A DNA stretch of 12,610 nucleotides, taken from the NCBI GenBank assembly GCA_002340255.1, contig DDLS01000129.1:1-12610 (forward strand). The letters run 5' to 3'. How positions within the stretch are numbered: position 1 is the stretch's first letter; each line of letters begins with the position of its first letter. Position numbers and translations under genes: made by a program. The stretch comes from Cyanobacteria bacterium UBA2566 (GTDB lineage: Bacteria; Cyanobacteriota; Cyanobacteriia; Cyanobacteriales; Desertifilaceae). The notes below the pieces were generated by a model. That model ran no database searches, was not told where the DNA came from, and saw nothing but the letters and a program-made list of their open reading frames with translations. Shown piece by piece: positions 1 to 5,660 of this stretch.

Positions 1-8
1 TTAACCAT

Positions 9-36
9 TTAAAAATTAATAGTTAAAAATTAATAG
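9..36. repeat. Tandem 14-bp AT-rich repeat, two copies
   Basis: The 14-mer TTAAAAATTAATAG occurs twice back to back (9-22 and 23-36) with no mismatch. Such AT-rich short repeats are common between cyanobacterial genes. I see no coding potential around it and assign no function. Confidence 0.6.
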
Positions 37-156
37 CAGTGCAGATAATCATTGACGATCGGATTGCCAATAAAGAGCGGTAAAGATTTGAACCAGAAAC
101 GGAAGAATGATGAAGGAGCGCAGGAGCAAATCTTAAAACTATCTCGATCGGGAATT

Positions 157-184
157 TTGACCAGTGGTTTGTGTACAGTCTAAT
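157..184 (+). promoter_or_regulatory. Candidate sigma-70 type promoter
   Basis: TTGACC (157-162) is followed after 16 bases by TCTAAT (179-184), each one base away from the TTGACA/TATAAT consensus. A start near 191 would give a transcript of about 190 bases ending at the terminator at 351-380. No convincing reading frame lies between them. By sequence match only. Confidence 0.35.
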
Positions 185-350
185 CGAAAGTGCGGAGATT
201 GCGATCGCCGTTTAGCAGAGAACCGAACTGAGATGCTTAATTATATTCGCTAGCCTAAGAGTAAGCCCCATTGAAAACGCAGTAACCCAAGGGTTCTTTT
301 ATTCCTCCATGAGGGTTATGCCATTTTCTAGAATTCTCTTGATGTTTAAG

Positions 351-380
351 CCGGTTCCTAAGTTTAGGAATCGGTTTTTT
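351..380 (+). terminator. Rho-independent terminator upstream of hsp20
   Basis: A 10-bp stem (351-360 with 365-374, one G-T wobble) closes a 4-base loop and is followed directly by six T (375-380), the classic intrinsic terminator layout on the plus strand. It ends either a short non-coding transcript starting near 191 or a gene outside the window. It also means that hsp20 should have its own promoter downstream of 380. Confidence 0.75.
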
Positions 381-437
381 CTTGCTCTCCGTTAGAAAGT
401 TCGGAGACTTACCTCAACCAATGGAGAAAAACCGAAC

Positions 438-465
438 CTGACAGTTTGCGCCAGTTTGTTAGATT
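438..465 (+). promoter_or_regulatory. Candidate hsp20 promoter
   Basis: CTGACA (438-443) and TAGATT (460-465) are separated by 16 bases and lie between the upstream terminator and the hsp20 start. This predicts a leader of only about 36 bases. No CIRCE element (TTAGCACTC-N9-GAGTGCTAA) is present, so HrcA control is not indicated. Confidence 0.3.
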
Positions 466-474
466 GAATTCATC

Positions 475-498
475 AAACCCAAGTAACTTGTTTAGGAG
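475..498 (+). promoter_or_regulatory. hsp20 ribosome-binding site with a short hairpin next to it
   Basis: AGGAG at 494-498 sits 9 bases before the ATG at 508 and fixes the start. Directly 5' of it, CAAG (480-483) can pair with CTTG (487-490), and after a two-base bulge AAA (475-477) can pair with TTT (491-493). The small weak stem abuts the ribosome-binding site. Cyanobacterial small heat-shock genes are known to use short RNA thermometers, but here the Shine-Dalgarno bases are not themselves clearly paired, so that role is only a possibility. Confidence 0.35.
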
Positions 499-507
499 AT
501 TAACAGT

Positions 508-945
508 ATGCCTTTAGTTCGTTGGGAACCTTTCCGAGAAATCGATACCTTACAACGCCAAATGAATCGCTTGTTTGATGATTTAGTGCCCAAAGAAGTC
601 CCCTCTAATCCAGGGAATTTCTTGCCGGCGGCTGAATTTCATGAAACCCCTGAAGCATTTGAAATTAAATTAGAAGTTCCGGGAATGAAACCGGACGATC
701 TCGATATTCAAGTAACGGCTGAAGCGGTTTCTATTTCTGGCGAACGGCGCAGCGAAAGAACCACTGAAGAGAAAGGTGTAACTCGCTCTGCGTTTCGCTA
801 TGGTCAGTTTCAACGAGTGATTCCTTTACCGAACCGCATTCAAAATAATAATGTGGAAGCGGAATATAAGGATGGAATTTTGCACTTGACTTTACCGAAG
901 GTTGAAGAAGAACAACATAAGGTCGTTAAAGTGAAAGTGGGTTAA
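508..945 (+). CDS. hspA: Small heat-shock protein, Hsp20/alpha-crystallin family
   Basis: A 145-residue ATP-independent holdase chaperone that binds unfolding proteins during heat, light or oxidative stress and hands them to DnaK/ClpB. In cyanobacteria the family also associates with thylakoids and phycobilisomes. Residues 1-28 form the short N-terminal arm. About 40-135 form the alpha-crystallin domain, with the family motif GILHLTLPK near residues 123-131, and the tail VVKVKV supplies the I/V-x-I/V motif used for oligomerisation. The length matches class A bacterial Hsp20 (HspA/Hsp17 of cyanobacteria). The start is supported by AGGAG 9 bases upstream. It is monocistronic: a terminator lies upstream and a hairpin downstream, and the next gene converges on it. 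The family is certain; the symbol hspA follows cyanobacterial usage. Confidence 0.95.
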   Translation: MPLVRWEPFREIDTLQRQMNRLFDDLVPKEVPSNPGNFLPAAEFHETPEAFEIKLEVPGMKPDDLDIQVTAEAVSISGERRSERTTEEKGVTRSAFRYGQFQRVIPLPNRIQNNNVEAEYKDGILHLTLPKVEEEQHKVVKVKVG

Positions 946-958
946 GGTAATTTGGGCT

Positions 959-985
959 AGGCAAGGGGCTGGAAATCCCTTGCCT
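959..985. terminator. Hairpin after hsp20
   Basis: A perfect 9-bp stem (959-967 with 977-985) encloses a 9-base loop, 13 bases after the hsp20 stop codon. No T tract follows on either strand, so it may work as a 3' stabilising stem or a factor-assisted terminator rather than a strong intrinsic one. Confidence 0.5.
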
Positions 986-1043
986 CAAACCATAACTTAA
1001 CCGTCCTAACTTAACAAGTTCACTGCTATATCACTAAGATTTA

Positions 1044-1099
1044 GGGGCGGGTTCACGAGATCTTTGGTTTTCCTTACCCGATCTGAGTGAACTCGTCCC
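1044..1099. repeat. Long imperfect palindrome between hsp20 and cysQ
   Basis: The 13-base arms 1044-1056 and 1087-1099 (GGGGCGGGTTCAC against GTGAACTCGTCCC) pair with two G-T wobbles. Inside, AGATC (1058-1062) pairs with GATCT (1080-1084). The structure begins 9 bases past the stop codon of the minus-strand nucleotidase gene. A GGGGCGGGTT arm facing its complement is typical of dispersed palindromic elements in filamentous cyanobacteria, so this is probably a REP/MITE-like unit that can also act as a terminator. The family assignment is from memory. Confidence 0.5.
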
Positions 1100-1108
1100 T
1101 TGAGGAAA

Positions 1109-2068
1109 TTAACTTTTCAAAACGTCGATAATCTTCTCGTGCAACACGCCATTACTGACAACAACGCCCCGATTATTCATCATTTTCTGCCCATCAGCAA
1201 AATTGAGGGGTTGTCCATGCATATCGGTAACTTTACCTCCGGCTTCTTCTACGACGATTGCACCAGCCGCATGATCCCAAATATTTTCGCGATAATCGGG
1301 ATATTTGGGAGAGGGTAAGCGCAGGTAGAGGGCAGCTTTTCCAGATGCAACAATACCATATTTGGCTTGGGAGTCCACACGCACGGATGGAGTAGTAATA
1401 CCGACGGCTTGAGCCATGGCATTTTGCCGAGATTGGTCCCCGTGAGCGGCTTCTACGCTTTCGACAAAGCGCATGTTTTCTCGATCATCAGGACTCACTA
1501 CATGGATCGTTTGTAATTCTCCCCCTGCTAAGGGCCTCATTTGTGCCCCTTCTCCACGCACGGCAATGTAGAGCATACCGGGTTCTGAGCCTTCGACGGG
1601 CATGGCGGGACAGGCTAAAACCCCGACCTTGATATCCCCATCTTCAATGAGCGCTAGAGCCACAGCATACTGATCTTGACGTAAAAAGCCTTTTGTACCG
1701 TCAATAGGGTCTAGTGTCCAATATCGGGGGGATACGGAGCCATTTCCGCGGTCGATCCAGTCGGTTACTTGGTCGGCGGTGGCATCGGGGATGATGTTTT
1801 GCACATAACCGAGCATTTTGTTGAGGGTATCGGCCATTTCCGGTTTGCGTAGCTCGGTTGCATCTTCTTCCCCGACGATGGGATCGTTGGGAAAGGTTTC
1901 TCTGAGGGCTTTGCAAATAATAGCCTGAGAGCCGTAATCTGCGACGGTTACGGGACTTTTATCGTGTTTTTCGATCGCCTCTGGAATGTCTTGGCGTACC
2001 TGCTGACAGAGTTTGGCGGCTAAGATGGCCGCTTCCATGGCTACCTGTTTTTCGCGATCGTAGGACAT
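1109..2068 (-). CDS. cysQ: 3'(2'),5'-bisphosphate nucleotidase, CysQ/HAL2 type
   Basis: The 319-residue enzyme removes the 3' phosphate from PAP (and PAPS), the by-product of sulfate assimilation, and so relieves inhibition of sulfotransferases and RNases. The fold is that of the lithium-sensitive, Mg-dependent inositol monophosphatase superfamily. Visible motifs are VADYGSQA near residue 42, VGEED near residue 66 (metal ligands), the signature LDPIDGTKGF around 118-127 and WDHAAGAIVVEEAGG near 264-278, where the Asp completes the metal site. The long spacing between the first two blocks and the length fit the eukaryotic-like HAL2/SAL1 branch found in cyanobacteria better than E. coli CysQ. 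AAGG 8 bases before the ATG supports the start. It stands alone, convergent with hsp20. A broader inositol-phosphatase activity is possible, but the DPIDGTKGF form favours PAP. Confidence 0.9.
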   Translation of the reverse strand: MSYDREKQVAMEAAILAAKLCQQVRQDIPEAIEKHDKSPVTVADYGSQAIICKALRETFPNDPIVGEEDATELRKPEMADTLNKMLGYVQNIIPDATADQVTDWIDRGNGSVSPRYWTLDPIDGTKGFLRQDQYAVALALIEDGDIKVGVLACPAMPVEGSEPGMLYIAVRGEGAQMRPLAGGELQTIHVVSPDDRENMRFVESVEAAHGDQSRQNAMAQAVGITTPSVRVDSQAKYGIVASGKAALYLRLPSPKYPDYRENIWDHAAGAIVVEEAGGKVTDMHGQPLNFADGQKMMNNRGVVVSNGVLHEKIIDVLKS

Positions 2069-2207
2069 AGTTGCCTTAAATAAGTTGTCATTTCTTGAAC
2101 ATATCGTCTCTATCTTCGCAAGAGCTATGGACTTCTGTCACTATATCCTAGCTGTATGCAGCTTATTATTTCTCCTGAGTATAACCTGATTTCTGGGGAG
2201 TAGAGTG

Positions 2208-2216
2208 TGATAAAAT
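2208..2216 (+). promoter_or_regulatory. Extended -10 element before the antitoxin remnant
   Basis: TGA followed by TAAAAT (2208-2216) matches an extended -10 box (TGnTATAAT). No good -35 is seen. It lies 37 bases before the ATG of the broken antitoxin-like gene, and AAGGAAAA (2239-2246) forms its ribosome-binding site. Nearby, AGCTG-N4-CAGCT (2150-2163) is a small palindrome that could be an operator of this or of the divergent cysQ gene. Confidence 0.35.
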
Positions 2217-2252
2217 ATCAGCACAAGAGGGATAAATTAAGGAAAATTATTG

Positions 2253-2441
2253 ATGTAAATTACGATCGACTTACCGCCAGATCTCGAACAAGACCTCATC
2301 CGTCAAGCGGAGCAATCTAATATTCCCCTATCCACATTGATTCTGCAAGTATTACGCCACAGGATACCAACGCCACCGATTCTAACTTGTCAATGGCTAG
2401 AGGCAATCTTATCTTATCAAGGAGTCCCTGATTTTCCCGCA
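2253..2441 (+). pseudogene. Antitoxin-like gene remnant (early stop and lost 3' end)
   Basis: From 2259 the plus strand reads ITIDLPPDLEQDLIRQAEQ and on through an RHRIPTPP stretch to QGVPDFPA near 2441. This is the pattern of a family of small cyanobacterial proteins, probable antitoxins or DNA-binding partners of toxins, that begin M-Q-I-T-I-D-L-P and end after a GxPxFPAFESYRD-like stretch (recalled, not searched). Two lesions are visible. Codon 2 is TAA (2256-2258), one C-to-T change from CAA (Gln). After about 2441 the frame enters sequence that belongs to the minus-strand HEPN gene and stops at 2475. Promoter and ribosome-binding site look intact. I read it as a dead antitoxin gene whose 3' end and any partner toxin were lost. 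The exact family is uncertain. Confidence 0.55.
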
Positions 2442-2706
2442 GAATTTCAAAATCTAGATCATCATAATCATGGATAACCACATCTCGTAGTCCAGCCATT
2501 TCTCGCCAAGGAATTATTGGATATTTTTGACGAAACTCAGTAGATAGTCGTTTGGTTGCTTCTCCAATAATAATGATTCTATATAAAATAGCTGCCTGGT
2601 TTTGATCGTCTTGTTGAAAGTCTTCTGGTGTGGTATCTTGAACATACCTGAGAATTTGCTCAGTAGCTGTAAGAATATCGATTAATGCTTGTTTATTCTT
2701 GGACAT
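2317..2706 (-). CDS. hepT: HEPN-domain toxin, HepT/DUF86 family, with replaced C-terminus
   Basis: The toxin half of a type VII-like HEPN/MNT module. HEPN toxins are RNases that cut RNA and are silenced when the MNT partner adds AMP groups to a tyrosine. Residues 1-89 follow the family, including IIGEATKRLS and the catalytic Rx4HxY motif RDVVIHDY (R74, H79, Y81; Y81 is the expected AMPylation site). From about residue 90 the sequence (RENQGLLDK...) no longer resembles the usual C-terminal helix. It is read from the antisense strand of the antitoxin remnant, so the last ~40 residues are a replacement for roughly 20-25 lost family residues. The gene starts inside the end of mntA (14-bp overlap), the standard order. 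The active motif is kept, but the altered tail may harm folding or dimerisation. Confidence 0.8.
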   Translation of the reverse strand: MSKNKQALIDILTATEQILRYVQDTTPEDFQQDDQNQAAILYRIIIIGEATKRLSTEFRQKYPIIPWREMAGLRDVVIHDYDDLDFEILRENQGLLDKIRLPLAIDKLESVALVSCGVILAESMWIGEY

Positions 2707-3052
2707 AGATAGCCTCTGCCGAATTGAGGATATTCTGGCGACGGAGCATATTCGGACTATTGATAATACTTTTTCGCGCGATCAGATCGACAGGGCGATG
2801 AAAAAGAGTAGAGAGTTGTTCTCGCATTTGGATAAATTCTAAACCCCAAGAGTGATTGGATTTAAAGGTGACTAAAATATCTACGTCACTATCAGCATTA
2901 AAGTCATCCCGGAGAATGGAACCAAATAATGCCAGTTCGATGATAGACCAACGTTGGCAAAACTCTGTCAGGTGTTCCGGGGTAGTTCCTAGGCGCTCAT
3001 AAATTGGGCTATAATGCTCTGCATTGCTGGCGCGGCTCATTTGGGTAGTCAT
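2693..3052 (-). CDS. mntA: MNT-domain nucleotidyltransferase antitoxin
   Basis: A 119-residue minimal nucleotidyltransferase that modifies and neutralises its HEPN partner with AMP from ATP. The signature GS-x10-DxD is complete: G44 and S45 in LFGSILRDD, D56 and D58 in SDVDIL. A third acidic residue, D89 in RPVDLI, completes the metal site. The first ~35 residues form a helical lead-in. It is transcribed first and overlaps the toxin start by 14 bp, so the two are co-transcribed and probably translationally coupled. The ATG at 3052 has no obvious ribosome-binding site, and an internal ATG at codon 5 is an alternative start. The antitoxin appears intact while its toxin has an altered tail. Confidence 0.87.
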   Translation of the reverse strand: MTTQMSRASNAEHYSPIYERLGTTPEHLTEFCQRWSIIELALFGSILRDDFNADSDVDILVTFKSNHSWGLEFIQMREQLSTLFHRPVDLIARKSIINSPNMLRRQNILNSAEAIYVQE

Positions 3053-3110
3053 ATGGGACAGTCGTTATATAACTCATTAGGGGTCGAGAGAGATGTTACC
3101 ATCTCCCCCT

Positions 3111-3134
3111 CCCATTCAAAACCGGATATGAGAC
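3111..3134 (-). other. Possible group II intron-like sequence fragment
   Basis: The minus strand over 3111-3134 reads GTCTCATATCCGGTTTTGAA and continues TGGG. This resembles the conserved 'GTCTCACGTCCGGTTTTGAA' stretch of bacterial group II introns as I remember it. Only about 25 bases fit, with no intron domain V or maturase around, so it would be a tiny scar at most. Chance similarity is possible. Confidence 0.2.
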
Positions 3135-3207
3135 TGCCAGTCCTACGTTTCAAGGATTTCCTTCCACTTTTGGACTGAACGAATCGCACATTTAGGTTTA
3201 CTATAGT

Positions 3208-3222
3208 AGAAACCTGGTTTCT
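3208..3222. promoter_or_regulatory. 15-bp perfect palindrome upstream of the UPF0175/PIN operon
   Basis: AGAAACC-T-GGTTTCT has perfect 7-bp arms around one base and lies 33 bases before the antitoxin start, overlapping the likely promoter region (TACTAT at 3199-3204 is a weak -10). Autoregulated toxin-antitoxin operons often carry such a site. However, AGAAACC-like palindromes are also dispersed in filamentous cyanobacterial genomes, so it may be a repeat and not an operator. Confidence 0.4.
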
Positions 3223-3254
3223 GGGTTGGAGAGGAGGCAGAGGAAGATTATGGT

Positions 3255-3500
3255 ATGAGTTTAGTGATTTCAGAAGAAATTGTTAAAGCCAGTGGACTAT
3301 CGGAAGCAGAACTTCTGCAAGAACTGATTTTAGTCTTATTTCAGCAGGATAAAATTAGTTTAGGTAAAGCAGCAGAACTCCTAGATTTATCCCAGATAGG
3401 TTTCCAAAAGTTGATCGCTGAACGCGGAATTAATATCCATTATGACGTGCAAGAATGGCAAGCAGATATTCAATATTTGAGATCTAAGGGATGGTTATAA
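3255..3500 (+). CDS. UPF0175 family antitoxin
   Basis: An 81-residue protein of the UPF0175 family, small helix-turn-helix proteins usually encoded just before a PIN-domain (DUF3368) toxin and regarded as the antitoxin and DNA-binding autoregulator. Visible features are an N-terminal strand-like start, the helix ELLQELILVLFQQ (20-32), the core KISLGKAAELLDLS (33-46) with the expected helix-turn-helix, and the family's C-terminal end near Y-L-R-S-K-G-W. AGAGGAAG (3239-3246) supports the ATG at 3255. An ATG five bases earlier opens only two codons (ATG-GTA-TGA) and its stop overlaps the real start. The stop codon is 4 bases from the toxin start, so the pair forms one operon. Length and sequence look intact. 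Confidence 0.85.
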   Translation: MSLVISEEIVKASGLSEAELLQELILVLFQQDKISLGKAAELLDLSQIGFQKLIAERGINIHYDVQEWQADIQYLRSKGWL

Positions 3501-3504
3501 GGGG

Positions 3505-4005
3505 ATGATTGTTGTCAGTGATACGTCATCCTTAAATGGATTGGCCATTATTGGCTATCTTTCCTTGCTCCAACAGCTTTACGGACAAGTCTTTATTCCT
3601 CCAGCAGTAGCTGCTGAACTAGAGCGAGGTAGCCAGGAAGATACACGCATTGCAATTGCGTTATCCCTAGATTGGATCGAGATTTATCAACCCAGTAATC
3701 AACCCCTGATTGAAGAGCTGCAAAATCAGTATCATTTAGACTTAGGAGAGTCGGAAGCGATCGCTTTAGCTTTAGAATTGAACGTAGACGAGCTATTAAT
3801 TGATGAACGTCTCGGACGTAGGGAAGCTTTACGTTTAGGTTTATCAATTACCGGGTTATTAGGAATTTTGCTGGTATCAAAGCATCGGGGATGGGTATCA
3901 GAAATTCGACCCATTATCGATCGCCTGATTAACGAAGCAAATTTTCGCATCAGCGAGGCTTTATATCAAGAAGTTCTAGGGACTGCGGGGGAAAAGGGGA
4001 TATAG
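3505..4005 (+). CDS. PIN-domain toxin, DUF3368 (VapC-like)
   Basis: A 166-residue predicted Mg-dependent ribonuclease toxin. PIN toxins cut tRNA or other RNAs at sites chosen by the acidic active centre. The expected acidic residues are visible: D6 in VVSDTSSL, E38 in VAAELE, E82/E84 in DLGESEAIALA and D100 in LLIDERLGRR. The order and spacing match the DUF3368 branch, and the last ~45 residues form its usual helical end. It starts 4 bases after the UPF0175 stop, with GGGG (3500-3503) directly in front, which suggests coupled translation and an antitoxin made in excess. The family commonly has DTSPL at the first Asp; here it is DTSSLNGL, a mild change that keeps the Asp. The target RNA is unknown. 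Confidence 0.87.
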   Translation: MIVVSDTSSLNGLAIIGYLSLLQQLYGQVFIPPAVAAELERGSQEDTRIAIALSLDWIEIYQPSNQPLIEELQNQYHLDLGESEAIALALELNVDELLIDERLGRREALRLGLSITGLLGILLVSKHRGWVSEIRPIIDRLINEANFRISEALYQEVLGTAGEKGI

Positions 4006-4019
4006 CCTCCCCAAACTCT

Positions 4020-4037
4020 GTTACAATCTGTAAAGAA
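4020..4037 (+). promoter_or_regulatory. crtQ promoter region with HLR1-like site
   Basis: GTTACAAT (4020-4027) fits exactly the half-site of the cyanobacterial HLR1 element bound by the response regulator RpaB, (G/T)TTACA(T/A)(T/A). After two bases comes GTAAAGAA, a degraded second half (5 of 8). The same stretch reads as the palindrome TTACA-N3-TGTAA (4021-4033), and TACAAT (4022-4027) is a good -10 box. It lies 27 bases before the crtQ ATG. Light or redox control through RpaB is plausible but inferred. Confidence 0.35.
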
Positions 4038-4063
4038 ACTGTTAAGGATATTTAGGACGTTCG

Positions 4064-5491
4064 ATGCGTGTTGCCATTGTTGGGGCAGGTTTAGCTGGCT
4101 TATCTACTGCCGTTGAATTGGTTGATGCTGGTCATCAGGTGGAAATATTTGAATCCCGCGCCTTTGTGGGTGGAAAGGTTGGCAGTTGGGTGGATGCGGA
4201 CGGCAATCATGTTGAAATGGGATTGCATGTGTTTTTCGGCTGCTATTACAATTTGTTTGCTTTGATGCGGAAGGTGGGTGCGTTTGAGAATCTGCGTTTA
4301 AAGGAACATACCCATACGTTCATCAACCAGGGGGGAATGATGGGAGCGTTGGATTTCCGGTTTCCGGTGGGTGCGCCGTTTAATGGTTTGAAGGCTTTTT
4401 TCACTACATCCCAACTTTCGGTTCAGGATAAGGCGATGAATGCGATCGCCTTAGCAACCAGTCCTATTGTACGCGGTTTGGTAGATTTTGATGGGGCGAT
4501 GAGGACAATTCGCAACCTAGATTCTATCAGTTTTGCCGATTGGTTTCGCAAACAGGGCGGCTCGAATGGTTCCCTGAAGCGGATGTGGAACCCCATTGCC
4601 TATGCTTTAGGATTTATCGATACAGAAAATATTTCGGCTCGCTGTATGCTCACTATCTTCCAATTTTTCGCGGCAAAAACGGAAGCTTCAGTGCTAAGAA
4701 TGTTGGAAGGTTCGCCCCATGAATATCTACATAAACCGATTTTGAACTATTTAGAAGAACGGGGGACAAAAATCTATACCCGTCGCCGGGTGAGAGACAT
4801 TCAATTCACAGAAAGTAACGGTAAAACTGAAGTCACTGGCTTAGTGGTTGCCGATGGAGAAGGGGAAGAAACGATTACGGCTGATGCCTATGTTTGTGCC
4901 TGTGATGTACCGGGAATTCAAAAGCTTTTGCCCTCAGATTGGCGTAAGTGGCCGGAGTTCGATAATATCTATAAGTTGGATACGGTTCCAGTCGCTACGG
5001 TGCAATTGCGCTTTGATGGTTGGGTGACGGAATTGAATGATGAACAGCAACGCAAGCAATTAGAAAAAGCGGCTGGAATTGATAATTTATTGTATACGGC
5101 GGATGCTGATTTTTCCTGTTTTGCTGATTTAGCTCTAGCAAGTCCCGGAGATTATTATCGGGAAGGACAAGGCTCACTGTTACAGTTGGTGTTAACACCT
5201 GGCGATCCGTTTATTCGGGAAAGTAATGAGGCGATCGCCAATCATGTCCTCAAACAAGTGCAAGATCTCTTCCCCTCTTCCCGCAATCTGAAGATGACCT
5301 GGTATTCTGTGGTTAAACTGGCCCAATCTTTGTATCGGGAAGCGCCGGGAATGGACCCCTATCGTCCAGCGCAGAAAACTCCGATTCCAAACTTTTTCCT
5401 GGCTGGAAGTTATACCCAGCAAGATTATATCGATAGCATGGAAGGTGCAACCCTTTCAGGAAGACAAGCGGCTCAGGCTATTTTGGCTTAA
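4064..5491 (+). CDS. crtQ: Zeta-carotene desaturase, plant type (CrtQ/ZDS)
   Basis: A 475-residue FAD enzyme that introduces double bonds into zeta-carotene to give prolycopene, the step after phytoene desaturase in the poly-cis carotenoid route of cyanobacteria and plants, at the thylakoid or plasma membrane. The N-terminus VAIVGAGLAGLS is the dinucleotide-binding GxGxxG with the acidic partner in FES near 29-31. The stretch EMGLHVFFGCYYN (residues 46-58) is typical of ZDS rather than of phytoene desaturase. The end AGSYTQQDYIDSMEGA (about 446-461) is the carotenoid-desaturase FAD signature. Cyanobacterial ZDS is usually near 480-490 residues, so this is full length. It follows the PIN toxin by 58 bases but has its own -10-like box and probably its own promoter. 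The gene is intact and contains HIP1 octamers. Confidence 0.95.
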   Translation: MRVAIVGAGLAGLSTAVELVDAGHQVEIFESRAFVGGKVGSWVDADGNHVEMGLHVFFGCYYNLFALMRKVGAFENLRLKEHTHTFINQGGMMGALDFRFPVGAPFNGLKAFFTTSQLSVQDKAMNAIALATSPIVRGLVDFDGAMRTIRNLDSISFADWFRKQGGSNGSLKRMWNPIAYALGFIDTENISARCMLTIFQFFAAKTEASVLRMLEGSPHEYLHKPILNYLEERGTKIYTRRRVRDIQFTESNGKTEVTGLVVADGEGEETITADAYVCACDVPGIQKLLPSDWRKWPEFDNIYKLDTVPVATVQLRFDGWVTELNDEQQRKQLEKAAGIDNLLYTADADFSCFADLALASPGDYYREGQGSLLQLVLTPGDPFIRESNEAIANHVLKQVQDLFPSSRNLKMTWYSVVKLAQSLYREAPGMDPYRPAQKTPIPNFFLAGSYTQQDYIDSMEGATLSGRQAAQAILA

Positions 5492-5557
5492 GGTAGTTTA
5501 TCTCACTTTACCCTGATAATCTGCGATACAGAGCTTTGCGCTCTCCATGGGGGAATG

Positions 5558-5584
5558 GTAGATTCAACCTATGGTTGAATCTAC
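5558..5584. repeat. Perfect 12-bp inverted repeat after crtQ
   Basis: GTAGATTCAACC (5558-5569) and GGTTGAATCTAC (5573-5584) pair without mismatch around a 3-base loop, 66 bases downstream of the crtQ stop. No T tract follows. The strong stem would stabilise or end the crtQ transcript, and its perfect symmetry also fits a dispersed palindromic repeat. Confidence 0.6.
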
Positions 5585-5660
5585 TGAGTGAGCTATTTTG
5601 GCTATCTTTAAAATCTGCCATTCGATGTATCGCATATCAGGGGAAATTACTGTATCAATG

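Noticed and set aside
1..156. A possible protein tail at the left edge (for example a short TTG-started frame around 50-182)
   Set aside because: No start signal, no family pattern and stops in all frames; it could not be supported.
381..507. CIRCE element for HrcA control of hsp20
   Set aside because: The TTAGCACTC-N9-GAGTGCTAA pattern is absent. The TCTCCG/CGGAGA stem at 386-407 is unrelated.
1100..1318. A 72-codon plus-strand frame opposite the end of cysQ
   Set aside because: It is antisense to conserved nucleotidase sequence (WDHAAGAIVVEEAGG) and lacks its own signals.
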